Below, piece by piece: positions 26,222-34,252 of a stretch of DNA of 64,000 bases. Source of the DNA: Pseudomonas fluorescens. Its GTDB lineage: Bacteria; Pseudomonadota; Gammaproteobacteria; Pseudomonadales; Pseudomonadaceae. The stretch's first letter is position 1; every line of letters starts with the position of its first letter. The position numbers were made by a program, and so were the translations under genes. The notes below the pieces were generated by a model, which saw only the letters and a program-made list of their open reading frames with translations, was not told the DNA's origin and ran no database searches. The stretch spans positions 372,001 through 436,000 of the forward strand of contig NZ_VCNJ01000003.1 of NCBI RefSeq assembly GCF_005938625.1, read 5' to 3'.

Positions 26222-27451
26222 TTAGCCGAAGAACCAGTAGCAGACGAAGATCGCGCCAACGACGCCGGCAAACTCCGCCAGCAACGCGCACCCCACCGCA
26301 TGCCGCGCCCGTTGAATGCCCACCGCGCCGAAATACACCGCCAACACATAGAACGTGGTCTCGGTACTGCCCTGAATCGTCGCCGCGACCAGCGCCGGGA
26401 AGCTGTCGACGCCAGACGTCTTCATCGTCTCAATCAACATCGCCCGCGCCGCACTGCCGGAGAACGGCTTGACCATCGCCGTCGGCAGCGCATCGACAAA
26501 CCGCGTGTCCCAACCGGCCCACTCGACCAGATGACGAATGCCGTCGAGACCAAAATCCAGTGCCCCGGAAGCACGCAGCACGCCCACCGCGCAGAGCATC
26601 GCCACCAGATACGGCAGCAGATTCTTCGCGACGTCGAAGCCTTCTTTGGCGCCCTCAACAAACGCCTCGTAAACCTTGACCTTCTTCAACGCGCCAATCA
26701 GCAAAAACAGCATGATCAACCCGAACAGCGTGAGATTGCCGAGAATCGACGACAATCCCGCCAAAGCCGTTGCCGAAAGCGTACCCAGTAGTGCCATGAA
26801 GCCACCGAGAATCAGCGCGCCGGGAATCAGATAAGCCAACACCACCGGATCCCAGATCCGCAGCCGCTGCATGAACGCCACCGAGAGGAAGCCGACAATC
26901 GTCGAGCAACTGGTCGCCAGCAGGATCGGCAGAAACACCAGCGTCGGGTCCGGCGCGCCTTGCTGGGCGCGGTACATGAAGATCGTCACCGGCAGCAGGG
27001 TCAGTGAGGAGGCGTTGAGCACCAGGAAGAGGATTTGCGCGTTACTGGCGATGGTGGCACTGGGATTGAGCTCCTGCAGCGCCTTCATGGCTTTCAGGCC
27101 GATCGGCGTGGCCGCGTTGTCGAGGCCCAGACCGTTGGCGGCGAAGTTCAGAGTGATCAGGCCAAGGGCAGGGTGACCGGCCGGGACTTCCGGCATCAGC
27201 CGCAGGAAAAGCGGGCCGAGCACCTTGGCCAGCCATTCGACGATCCCGGCCTTCTCGGCAATGCGCAGGAAACCCAGCCACAGGGTGAGGGTGCCGAACA
27301 GCAGCACCATGACTTCGACCGAGAGCTTGGCCATGGCGAAAATGCTTTCCACCATCGCCGCAAAGATCCCGGCGTTGCCGCCGATCAGCCACTGCGCCAG
27401 CGCCGATACGGCTGCCACGATGAAGAAGCCAAGCCACAGGCCATTAAGCAT
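26222..27451 (-). CDS. Nucleoside-recognition (Gate) domain membrane protein, SpmA-SpmB fusion type
   Basis: A 409-residue membrane protein with many helices. The N-terminal half resembles SpmA (LWLGFLRIAEKAG near residue 60, NFAANGLGLDNAATPIGLKAM near 105-125) and the C-terminal half resembles SpmB (PTAMVKPFSGSAARAML and ATIQGSTETTFYVLAVYFG). In Bacillus these are two spore-maturation proteins; Pseudomonas does not sporulate, and the role of the fused form is unknown. It is a single gene between a REP doublet and a hairpin. Confidence 0.82.
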   Translation of the reverse strand: MLNGLWLGFFIVAAVSALAQWLIGGNAGIFAAMVESIFAMAKLSVEVMVLLFGTLTLWLGFLRIAEKAGIVEWLAKVLGPLFLRLMPEVPAGHPALGLITLNFAANGLGLDNAATPIGLKAMKALQELNPSATIASNAQILFLVLNASSLTLLPVTIFMYRAQQGAPDPTLVFLPILLATSCSTIVGFLSVAFMQRLRIWDPVVLAYLIPGALILGGFMALLGTLSATALAGLSSILGNLTLFGLIMLFLLIGALKKVKVYEAFVEGAKEGFDVAKNLLPYLVAMLCAVGVLRASGALDFGLDGIRHLVEWAGWDTRFVDALPTAMVKPFSGSAARAMLIETMKTSGVDSFPALVAATIQGSTETTFYVLAVYFGAVGIQRARHAVGCALLAEFAGVVGAIFVCYWFFG

Positions 27452-27506
27452 CAGTCAAATCCCCCGAAGAATGCCGCGAATGATAGCGGGGTCGCCAGAA
27501 ACGACA

Positions 27507-27528
27507 AACCCCGGATTTCTCCGGGGTT
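27507..27528 (-). terminator. Possible intrinsic terminator downstream of gltP
   Basis: Perfect stem AACCCCGGA / TCCGGGGTT around a four-base loop. On the minus strand it is followed by a short T-rich run (TTTGTCGTTTC). It lies 126 bases after the gltP stop and upstream of the SpmAB-like gene; the tail is weak. Confidence 0.5.
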
Positions 27529-27553
27529 CGTTGGTAAGCCTTGCATCAATCAC

Positions 27554-27643
27554 TGTGGGAGCGAGCTTGCTCGCGAAGGCGGTGGGTCAATCAACACAAT
27601 TGTTGAATGTGCCGGCCTCTTCGCGAGCAAGCTCGCTCCCACA
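27554..27643. repeat. REP doublet, GTGGGAGCGAGC family
   Basis: Inverted 24-base arms at 27554-27577 and 27620-27643, 42-base centre, ending 10 bases from the gltP stop codon. Confidence 0.92.
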
Positions 27644-27653
27644 GGGTTTTGCA

Positions 27654-28985
27654 TTACGGCTTGGAGATTTCACCTGCCGGCAGTTTTTCCTTGCTGCGCC
27701 AGTGTGGCAGGGAGTTCCAGTAGCGCTCGCCCTTGGCGTCGTCGTACATGCCTTCCCAGCGTGCGATAACCAGCACGGCCAAGGCATTACCGATCACGTT
27801 CAGTGCAGTACGCGCCATGTCCATGATGCGGTCGACACCGGCGATGAACGCCAGACCTTCCAGCGGAATACCGACGCTGCCCAGAGTGGCCAACAGCACC
27901 ACGAACGACACGCCCGGTACACCGGCAATGCCTTTGGAGGTGACCATCAGAGTCAGTACCAGCAGCAGTTGTTGGCTGATCGACAGGTCGATGCCATACA
28001 ACTGGGCAATGAAGATCGCCGCGATGCTCTGGTACAGGGTCGAACCGTCGAGGTTGAACGAGTAACCGGTCGGTACCACGAAGCTGCAGATGGCTTTCGG
28101 TGCGCCGTAGGCTTCCATCTTCTCGATCACCCGTGGCAGCACGGTTTCCGAGGAAGCGGTGGAGTAGGCCAGCACCAGCTCATCCTTGAAGATGCGCATC
28201 AGCTTGATCACCGAGAAGCCGAACAGCTTGGCGATCAGTCCCAGTACCACAAAGGCGAAGAAGGCGATGGCGACGTAAACCAGGATCACCAGTTTCGCCA
28301 GCGGCAGCAGGGAAGCGAAGCCGAAGTTGGCCACGGTCACCGCGATCAGGGCGAACACGCCGATCGGCGCGTAGTTCATGATCATGTGGGTGACTTTGAA
28401 CATGCTTTCCGAGACGCCCTGGAACATCTTCACCAGCGGCTCGCGCAGGTCCGACTGCAGGCTCGACAGGCCGAGACCGAACAGCACGGAGAAGAAGATG
28501 ATCGGCAGCATTTCGCCGCGGGCCATGGCCGCGAAGATGTTCGACGGGATCAGGTTGAGGATGGTCTCGATGAACGCGTGTTCATGCTGCACTTCGGCGG
28601 CGGTCGCCTGGTACTTGGAGATATCCACCGTGCCGAGGGTGCTCATGTCGATGCCTGTGCCCGGATGGAACAGGTTGGCCAGCAACAGGCCGACGACGAT
28701 GGCGATGGTGGTGACGATTTCGAAATAGATGATCGTCTTCAGGCCGATACGCCCGAGCTTCTTGGCGTCGCCCACGCCGGCAATGCCGACAATCAGGGAA
28801 GAGATGACAATCGGGATCACGATCATCTTGATCAGACGGATAAAGATATCGCCTGCCGGTTGCAGGACATTGCTGATCCACCAGGCCTTCTCGGCACTGA
28901 AGTGGTTGAGCAACGCACCAATTGCAATACCCAAAACCAGACCGATGAGGATCTGCCAGGCGAGGCTAATTTTTGCCTTCTTCAT
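27654..28985 (-). CDS. gltP: Glutamate/aspartate:proton symporter
   Basis: A 443-residue carrier of the DAACS family, inner membrane, eight helices plus two re-entrant hairpins. Diagnostic segments are FVVPTGYSFNLDGSTLYQS and the serine-rich YSTASSETVLPRV of HP1; MVTSKGIAGVPG lies in HP2. It imports acidic amino acids with protons. ATG 28985 follows AAGGGTAAAG; an open extension to 29141 covers a hairpin and is rejected. The leader contains a minus-strand terminator-like hairpin (29115-29150) that could attenuate expression. Confidence 0.93.
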   Translation of the reverse strand: MKKAKISLAWQILIGLVLGIAIGALLNHFSAEKAWWISNVLQPAGDIFIRLIKMIVIPIVISSLIVGIAGVGDAKKLGRIGLKTIIYFEIVTTIAIVVGLLLANLFHPGTGIDMSTLGTVDISKYQATAAEVQHEHAFIETILNLIPSNIFAAMARGEMLPIIFFSVLFGLGLSSLQSDLREPLVKMFQGVSESMFKVTHMIMNYAPIGVFALIAVTVANFGFASLLPLAKLVILVYVAIAFFAFVVLGLIAKLFGFSVIKLMRIFKDELVLAYSTASSETVLPRVIEKMEAYGAPKAICSFVVPTGYSFNLDGSTLYQSIAAIFIAQLYGIDLSISQQLLLVLTLMVTSKGIAGVPGVSFVVLLATLGSVGIPLEGLAFIAGVDRIMDMARTALNVIGNALAVLVIARWEGMYDDAKGERYWNSLPHWRSKEKLPAGEISKP

Positions 28986-29687
28986 TATCTTTACCCTTAC
29001 TTGCGTTTGACTCAGGCACATGCAGGAACTGGAACGCTCTTTAGCGGAAAAGTCTGTGCATCTGCCTCCGTATAAGGTGCCCCGAAGCGAGTATTTACGG
29101 CTCTTCGGCAGGCGAAAAAAGGCGCAACTATTCCGATGCAAGGTTGCGCCGTCTAATGCCGTAAACGCCTACCCTATGCCGAATCGGCATGAGCTTTTTT
29201 TAATGAAACTGGCGTCCCAACCGGTTCGATTGTGACATTTCGGCCGGCATAAGTGCCGTGAACCGGCCATCACAGCGTAGGTTGGTTGTTTTTTGAACAA
29301 GAAAAATCGACAAAAAATTTAGGAAAAAGCCTACGTGGGAAGACTAGAAGTCCTACTGTTTAAACGTTTTTTTTGTCGATATACGGTCGCCAGGAAACAC
29401 CGCGTAATGTTTTCGCGCGCAGTGTCAGCGATAAAATCAACGAGCTGGACGCTCTGGATCAATGTTTCGTCTGATTGAAAGCTCAGCGCAAGTTCGTCGA
29501 ACCACTGTGGGTCGGCGAACCTGCGGCGCAGCTTTTACCCTGACCCGGCCCTTGCGCAGGCACTCCCTGTACCCGTAGGTCACTCCGACCCTGCAACAGT
29601 CAGAACGTCCCGGCCCCTTGGTCATGCGCCTGCCTTCCTCAGGTGGGCGCAATGGAAAGCAGCAGGGCTGCTGCCTTCATGTTCGAA
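28986..29687. other. Long structured intergenic region between gltP and ivy
   Basis: About 700 bases without a convincing protein gene. From gltP outwards it holds a minus-strand terminator hairpin (29115-29150), a small palindrome ATGCCGAATCGGCAT with a T-run (29176-29200), an AT-rich stretch bracketed by TCGACAAAAAA and TTTTTTTTGTCGA (29308-29379), and a GC-richer part (29400-29687). A 71-codon open frame at 29437-29652 (minus) has unusual composition (many R and V) and is not called. One or more small RNAs are possible. Confidence 0.5.
29115..29150 (-). terminator. Terminator-like hairpin in the gltP leader
   Basis: GGCGCAAC (29121-29128) pairs perfectly with GTTGCGCC (29143-29150) across a 14-base loop. 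On the minus strand the stem is followed by six T residues (complement of 29115-29120). It stands 130 bases upstream of gltP in the same direction, so it ends a short upstream transcript or attenuates gltP. Confidence 0.6.
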
Positions 29688-30152
29688 TCAGTACCAGTTT
29701 GGATCTTTCTTCAGGGTTTCCATCAGCAGATCCTGCATGCCCTGATCGGGTTTGCCGAAGAAGCGATAGGTCGCATGTCGCGTCGGCGACTTGTCGGACG
29801 GCAGGCCTTCGGGTACATCAACCAGCATGCCGTAGGCATCGTCCTTGTCGAAGCTGAACGCGACGATCAAGCGATGGTTGAGGCACTTGTCTGCGTTCTC
29901 GCAGAGCGGGCCAACCAGATACTTGTCGCCATCTTCTTCCACCGCGTTCATCTGCTGTTCGGAAGTGCCGGACAGGTTCATCACCCATTCCGGCAGGCGT
30001 TCCTCCTTCTTTACCACGCCTTCCCAGGTTTCCCGGTATTGCGGATCGGAACTCAACAGTTCGTTGACTCGCGTCTGGCCGTCATTGGCCGCCATCGCCA
30101 TGGCACTACCGCCCAGAAGCAGGGCGGCTGCCAGTGTCTTTAACGCACTCAT
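29688..30152 (-). CDS. ivy: Ivy-type lysozyme inhibitor
   Basis: A 154-residue periplasmic protein with a signal peptide (cut near AMAAN, residue 22-23) and the Ivy-family pattern LSSDPQYRETWEGVVKKE, the cysteine pair CENADKC and a C-terminal YRFFGKPDQGMQDLL. Ivy proteins bind C-type lysozyme and can guard the cell's own lytic enzymes. The position next to gltP and the DUF1328 gene matches the PA5481 locus of P. aeruginosa. The loop between the cysteines differs from the CKPHNC loop of E. coli Ivy, so inhibition strength may differ. Confidence 0.8.
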   Translation of the reverse strand: MSALKTLAAALLLGGSAMAMAANDGQTRVNELLSSDPQYRETWEGVVKKEERLPEWVMNLSGTSEQQMNAVEEDGDKYLVGPLCENADKCLNHRLIVAFSFDKDDAYGMLVDVPEGLPSDKSPTRHATYRFFGKPDQGMQDLLMETLKKDPNWY

Positions 30153-30154
30153 CG

Positions 30155-30391
<237 letters not shown>

Positions 30392-30676
30392 TTAGAAAAC
30401 CCAACGCTCTTCACGTGGCAGTTGATCCAGTGGCTGCGCCTGATCGACGTCCATCATGCGCATTGAGGCGCTTTCGGCCTGGCTGCTGCTGACGGCGCTG
30501 AAGTGCGTTTGCGTGCTGTGCTGGATCGAGATCAGCGGTTCAACCTGTTGGCTGTTTTCCCAAAGCAGGTATTGCTGACAGGCGATCAGGGTGATCAACA
30601 GCGCCAGTACGCCAAACAGACCTTGCTGGATGTGCAGTGGCGAGATACGCACTTGGGCGGCACGTTGGCGAGTCAT
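30392..30676 (-). CDS. Small single-helix membrane protein, unknown
   Basis: A 94-residue protein: a basic N terminus (MTRQRAAQVRISPLH), one hydrophobic helix (about 20-36, GVLALLITLIACQQY) and a soluble tail rich in Q, S and M. No family is recognised. ATG 30676 follows GAGGAACCC on the minus strand; an open frame to 30751 lacks a good ribosome-binding site. It lies 72 bases upstream of the DUF1328 gene in the same direction and may be part of the same unit. Confidence 0.6.
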   Translation of the reverse strand: MTRQRAAQVRISPLHIQQGLFGVLALLITLIACQQYLLWENSQQVEPLISIQHSTQTHFSAVSSSQAESASMRMMDVDQAQPLDQLPREERWVF

Positions 30677-30828
30677 CCTGGGTTCCTCACTCTTATTCGG
30701 TTGGGGCAGTTCATGTTCTGCCCGGGCTGAATGAGGTATTGCAGCCTGCATGCCAGTTTTTTATTTGAAAAATATTCAATAAAAACAATAGGTTACAAGT
30801 GCTGCAAAAAGCCTTGGCGACGCATCCT

Positions 30829-30871
30829 GCACGATGGGTCCTCTGGGATCGTGCGCAATGCACGATTTTTT
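30829..30871 (+). terminator. Terminator with a competing upstream hairpin, before algB
   Basis: ATCGTGC (30848-30854) pairs with GCACGAT (30860-30866) over a five-base loop and is followed by a T-run to 30871, a good intrinsic terminator on the plus strand. A second GCACGAT (30829-30835) can pair with the same ATCGTGC, so two mutually exclusive hairpins can form. This resembles an attenuator. What is transcribed into it is not known; the rest of 30677-31104 has no gene. Confidence 0.55.
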
Positions 30872-30928
30872 CGTAGGAGATTTCATTCTTATGGAATTGA
30901 GAGCAGGGCGAAGATGTCAGAAAAGTAC

Positions 30929-30944
30929 GCAGGGAATGCCCTGC
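30929..30944. promoter_or_regulatory. Inverted repeat upstream of algB
   Basis: GCAGGG-AATG-CCCTGC is a perfect 6-bp inverted repeat with a four-base centre, 160 bases before algB. It is not followed by T residues, so an operator is more likely than a terminator. The bound factor is unknown. Confidence 0.4.
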
Positions 30945-31104
30945 AAATCTGAATTTGTTTAAAAAACCAACAAAATCAAGGTATTGGCTGTAAGGGCAGG
31001 AGAGAGCTACCCTCCTATGGCTGGCATCGTTCAGAATCAACCATGCAACTTGCCCGATTTTTCCGGGACTAACCCAAGACCAATCACTATGGAGCGTAGG
31101 AAAA

Positions 31105-32451
31105 ATGGAATCTGCCACTGAGCATCAAGGCCGCATTCTGCTGGTAGACGACGAATCTGCCATCCTGCGTACCTTCCGTTATTGCCTCGAAGATGAAGGC
31201 TATACGGTTGCCACAGCCAACAGCGCGGCTCAGGCCGATGCCTTGTTGCAACGTCAGGTCTTCGACCTGTGCTTCCTTGATTTACGCCTGGGCGAAGACA
31301 ACGGCCTCGACGTGCTGGCGCAGATGCGCATTCAGGCACCATGGATGCGTGTGGTGATTGTGACCGCGCATTCGGCTGTCGATACTGCTGTAGATGCGAT
31401 CCAGGCTGGCGCCGCCGACTATCTGGTCAAACCGTGCAGCCCGGATCAGTTGCGCCTGGCCACCGCCAAGCAACTGGAAGTGCGTCAACTGTCAGCGCGC
31501 CTCGAGGCGCTGGAGGGTGAGATCCGCAAGCCGAAAGACGGGCTCGATTCCCACAGCCCGGCGATGAAAGTCGTACTGGAAACCGCCCGCCAGGTCGCCG
31601 GCACCGACGCCAACATTCTTATCCTCGGTGAGTCCGGTACTGGTAAAGGCGAGCTGGCCCGAGCGATTCATGGCTGGAGCAAGCGCGAGAAGAAATCCTG
31701 CGTGACCATCAACTGCCCGTCGCTGACGGCGGAATTGATGGAAAGCGAGCTGTTCGGTCACAGTCGCGGTGCGTTTACTGGCGCCAGCGAAAGCACTTTG
31801 GGTCGAGTCAATCAGGCTGACGGCGGAACGCTGTTTCTCGACGAGATCGGCGATTTTCCGCTGACATTGCAACCAAAATTGCTGCGTTTCATTCAGGACA
31901 AGGAATACGAGCGGGTAGGGGATCCGGTCACCCGCCGCGCCGACGTGCGCATTTTGGCGGCGACCAATCTCAACCTTGAAGACATGGTCCGTGACGGGCG
32001 TTTCCGTGAGGACCTGCTCTATCGCCTGAATGTCATCACTCTGCACCTGCCGCCACTGCGCGAGCGCGCCGAGGACATCCTGACCCTGGCCGATCGCTTC
32101 CTCGCCCGTTTCGTCAAAGAGTACGCGCGTCCGGCACGGGGCTTCAGCGACGAGGCTCGTGAGGCGCTGTTGGGCTATCGCTGGCCAGGCAACATTCGTG
32201 AGCTGCGTAACGTGGTCGAGCGGGCGAGCATCATCTGCCCGCAGGAGCGCGTGGAAATCAGCCACCTCGGCATGGCCGAACAACCGGCCAACAACGCTCC
32301 TCGCGTCGGCGCAGCGCTGAGTCTCGACGAGTTGGAGAAAGCCCACATCGGCGCAGTTCTCGCTACCGCCGGCACCCTCGATCAAGCGGCGAAAACCCTC
32401 GGAATCGACGCTTCGACTCTGTATCGCAAGCGCAAGCAGTACAACCTGTGA
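31105..32451 (+). CDS. algB: NtrC-type response regulator AlgB
   Basis: A 448-residue regulator: receiver domain (about 8-125; phospho-acceptor aspartate in FLDLRLGED), AAA+ domain (Walker A GESGTGKGEL, sigma-54 contact loop GAFTGA, Walker B TLFLDEIGDF) and a Fis-type helix-turn-helix at the end (TLDQAAKTLGIDASTLYRKRKQ). AlgB promotes alginate synthesis and, in P. aeruginosa, also represses or activates virulence genes; the sigma-54 loop is present although its alginate role does not need RpoN. It is followed by kinB after 10 bases. Confidence 0.95.
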   Translation: MESATEHQGRILLVDDESAILRTFRYCLEDEGYTVATANSAAQADALLQRQVFDLCFLDLRLGEDNGLDVLAQMRIQAPWMRVVIVTAHSAVDTAVDAIQAGAADYLVKPCSPDQLRLATAKQLEVRQLSARLEALEGEIRKPKDGLDSHSPAMKVVLETARQVAGTDANILILGESGTGKGELARAIHGWSKREKKSCVTINCPSLTAELMESELFGHSRGAFTGASESTLGRVNQADGGTLFLDEIGDFPLTLQPKLLRFIQDKEYERVGDPVTRRADVRILAATNLNLEDMVRDGRFREDLLYRLNVITLHLPPLRERAEDILTLADRFLARFVKEYARPARGFSDEAREALLGYRWPGNIRELRNVVERASIICPQERVEISHLGMAEQPANNAPRVGAALSLDELEKAHIGAVLATAGTLDQAAKTLGIDASTLYRKRKQYNL

Positions 32452-32461
32452 GTGTCGGGCG

Positions 32462-34252
32462 ATGAAACTGGCGATGAAGTTGCGGACCCGTTTGTTTTTG
32501 AGTATTTCCGCGCTGATCACTGTGGCGTTGCTCGGGCTGCTGCTCGGGCTGGTCAGCGTGATGCAGATGGCCGGCACTCAAGAGGCTTTGGTGCGCAGCA
32601 ACTTCGTCACTCTGGATCTGGGGCTCAAGTTGCGCCAGACGCTGGGTGATCAACTGATCATCATGCTCGCGGAAAAGCCTGATCCCGTGGCGTTCGAAGC
32701 GTCGAAACAGCATTACTTCGAGTTGCTGGACCAAGGCATCGCCCAAGAGCAAGAGGGCGATGGTCGGCTATACGGCTTCAGTCGGGCAAAAGCGGATTAT
32801 CTGAGCTTCCTGGAAGCTTTCGATTTGTCCCGTGACCCGGCCAGCTCGATGAGCAGCAGCGCCGACTTCCGGGAGCGCTTCAACACCTTGCGCAACGGAC
32901 TGATCACCGAACACAAGCATGCACTGGACAACATCAACGCGGTACAACGTGAGGCGCGGGACCGTGCCTTGTTGATTGCGGGTCTGCTTGGATTTGTCGG
33001 ATTGGCGGTGCTGATCATCGGTTTCATCACGGCCCACGGCATTGCCAGGCGTTTCGGCGCGCCAATCGAGGCGCTGGCGCAAGCGGCGGACAATATCGGT
33101 CAAGGCAATTTTGAAGTGACCCTGCCGATTTCGTCAGCGATGGAAATGAATCAGCTGACCAAACGCTTCGGCCTGATGGCCGAAGCACTGCGTGAGCATC
33201 AGGCGACTAACGTCGATGAACTGTTGGCCGGTCAGCAACGCTTGCAAGCGGTGCTCGACAGCATCGATGACGGCTTGCTGATGATCGACCGCCAGGGGCA
33301 TCTGGAGCACCTCAACCCGGTCGCTCAACGCCAGTTGGGTTGGGACGATGATCGCCTCGGCCAAGGCTTGGGCACGGCGTTGCAGCGGCCGGAGCTGGAT
33401 GCACAGCTGCAACTGGTGTTGCGCGGCGGTACGCTGGAACGCGCACCGGAAGACCTGAGCATCGAGGTCGACGGCGAATCACGTCTGCTCACTTACAGTC
33501 TGACGCCGGTGAGCCACACGCAAGGGCATATTCTCGGTGCGGTGATGGTCTTGCATGACGTCACCGAGCAACGCGCCTTTGAACGCGTGCGCAGCGAATT
33601 CGTCCTGCGCGCGTCCCATGAATTGCGCACACCGGTCACCGGCATGCACATGGCCTTCGGGCTGTTCCGCGAGCGGGCGAAGTTTGCCCCGGAATCCCGC
33701 GAAGCCGACCTGCTCGACACGGTCAACGAAGAAATGCAGCGCTTGATGCAGTTGATCAACGACTTGCTGAATTTCTCGCGCTACCAGAACGGTTTGCAGA
33801 AACTCACCCTGGCGCCATGCTCCATCGAGGACTTGCTGGAACAAGCGCAGCTGCGTTTTGCCGAGTCGGCTGCCGAAAAAGGCATCGCCTTGAATGTTGA
33901 AGTGCAGAGCCCGCTGCCGCGTTTGCAGGCGGATCAGGCGCAACTCGACCGCGTGCTCGACAACCTCATCGACAACGCCTTGCGCCATACCGCCCGTGAC
34001 GGCCAGATCCGCTTGCAGGCACGTCGGCATGGCGAGCGGGTGATCATCAGCGTCGAAGACAACGGCGAAGGCATTGCCTACGGCCAGCAAGGAAGGATCT
34101 TCGAACCGTTCGTGCAGGTGGGGCGCAAGAAGGGCGGCGCCGGACTGGGTCTGGCGCTGTGCAAGGAAATCGTCCAGCTGCATGGCGGCCGTATGGGGGT
34201 TTATTCGCGGCCGGGGCAGGGCACGCAGTTCTATATGGCGCTCGCCGTTTAG
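32462..34252 (+). CDS. kinB: Sensor histidine kinase KinB
   Basis: A 596-residue kinase: membrane helix near 10-32, periplasmic part, second helix near 163-187, HAMP (about 190-245), PAS (about 255-360), HisKA with the phospho-accepting histidine in RASHELRTPVTG (near 384) and an HATPase domain with NLIDNALRHT, DNGEGI and GLGLALCKE. It phosphorylates or dephosphorylates AlgB; the KinB-AlgB pair controls alginate and virulence in Pseudomonas. Its last four bases overlap the end of the converging EAL gene. Confidence 0.95.
   Translation: MKLAMKLRTRLFLSISALITVALLGLLLGLVSVMQMAGTQEALVRSNFVTLDLGLKLRQTLGDQLIIMLAEKPDPVAFEASKQHYFELLDQGIAQEQEGDGRLYGFSRAKADYLSFLEAFDLSRDPASSMSSSADFRERFNTLRNGLITEHKHALDNINAVQREARDRALLIAGLLGFVGLAVLIIGFITAHGIARRFGAPIEALAQAADNIGQGNFEVTLPISSAMEMNQLTKRFGLMAEALREHQATNVDELLAGQQRLQAVLDSIDDGLLMIDRQGHLEHLNPVAQRQLGWDDDRLGQGLGTALQRPELDAQLQLVLRGGTLERAPEDLSIEVDGESRLLTYSLTPVSHTQGHILGAVMVLHDVTEQRAFERVRSEFVLRASHELRTPVTGMHMAFGLFRERAKFAPESREADLLDTVNEEMQRLMQLINDLLNFSRYQNGLQKLTLAPCSIEDLLEQAQLRFAESAAEKGIALNVEVQSPLPRLQADQAQLDRVLDNLIDNALRHTARDGQIRLQARRHGERVIISVEDNGEGIAYGQQGRIFEPFVQVGRKKGGAGLGLALCKEIVQLHGGRMGVYSRPGQGTQFYMALAV

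Noticed and set aside
28986..29141. In-frame N-terminal extension of gltP
   Set aside because: It would cover a terminator hairpin and add 52 residues not found in the family. ATG 28985 has a good ribosome-binding site.
29281..29400. RsmY/RsmZ-type sRNA because of GGA-bearing stems
   Set aside because: Too few GGA loops, no match to the known RsmX/Y/Z sequence as far as I can recall, and the wrong gene neighbours.
29437..29652. A 71-codon minus-strand open frame in the gltP-ivy gap
   Set aside because: No ribosome-binding site, odd R/V-rich composition and no recognisable family. It is kept only as part of the intergenic description.
34249..34252. kinB and EAL gene overlap as a possible sequence error
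   Set aside because: Both proteins end with complete domains, and a four-base convergent overlap is normal in this genome type.
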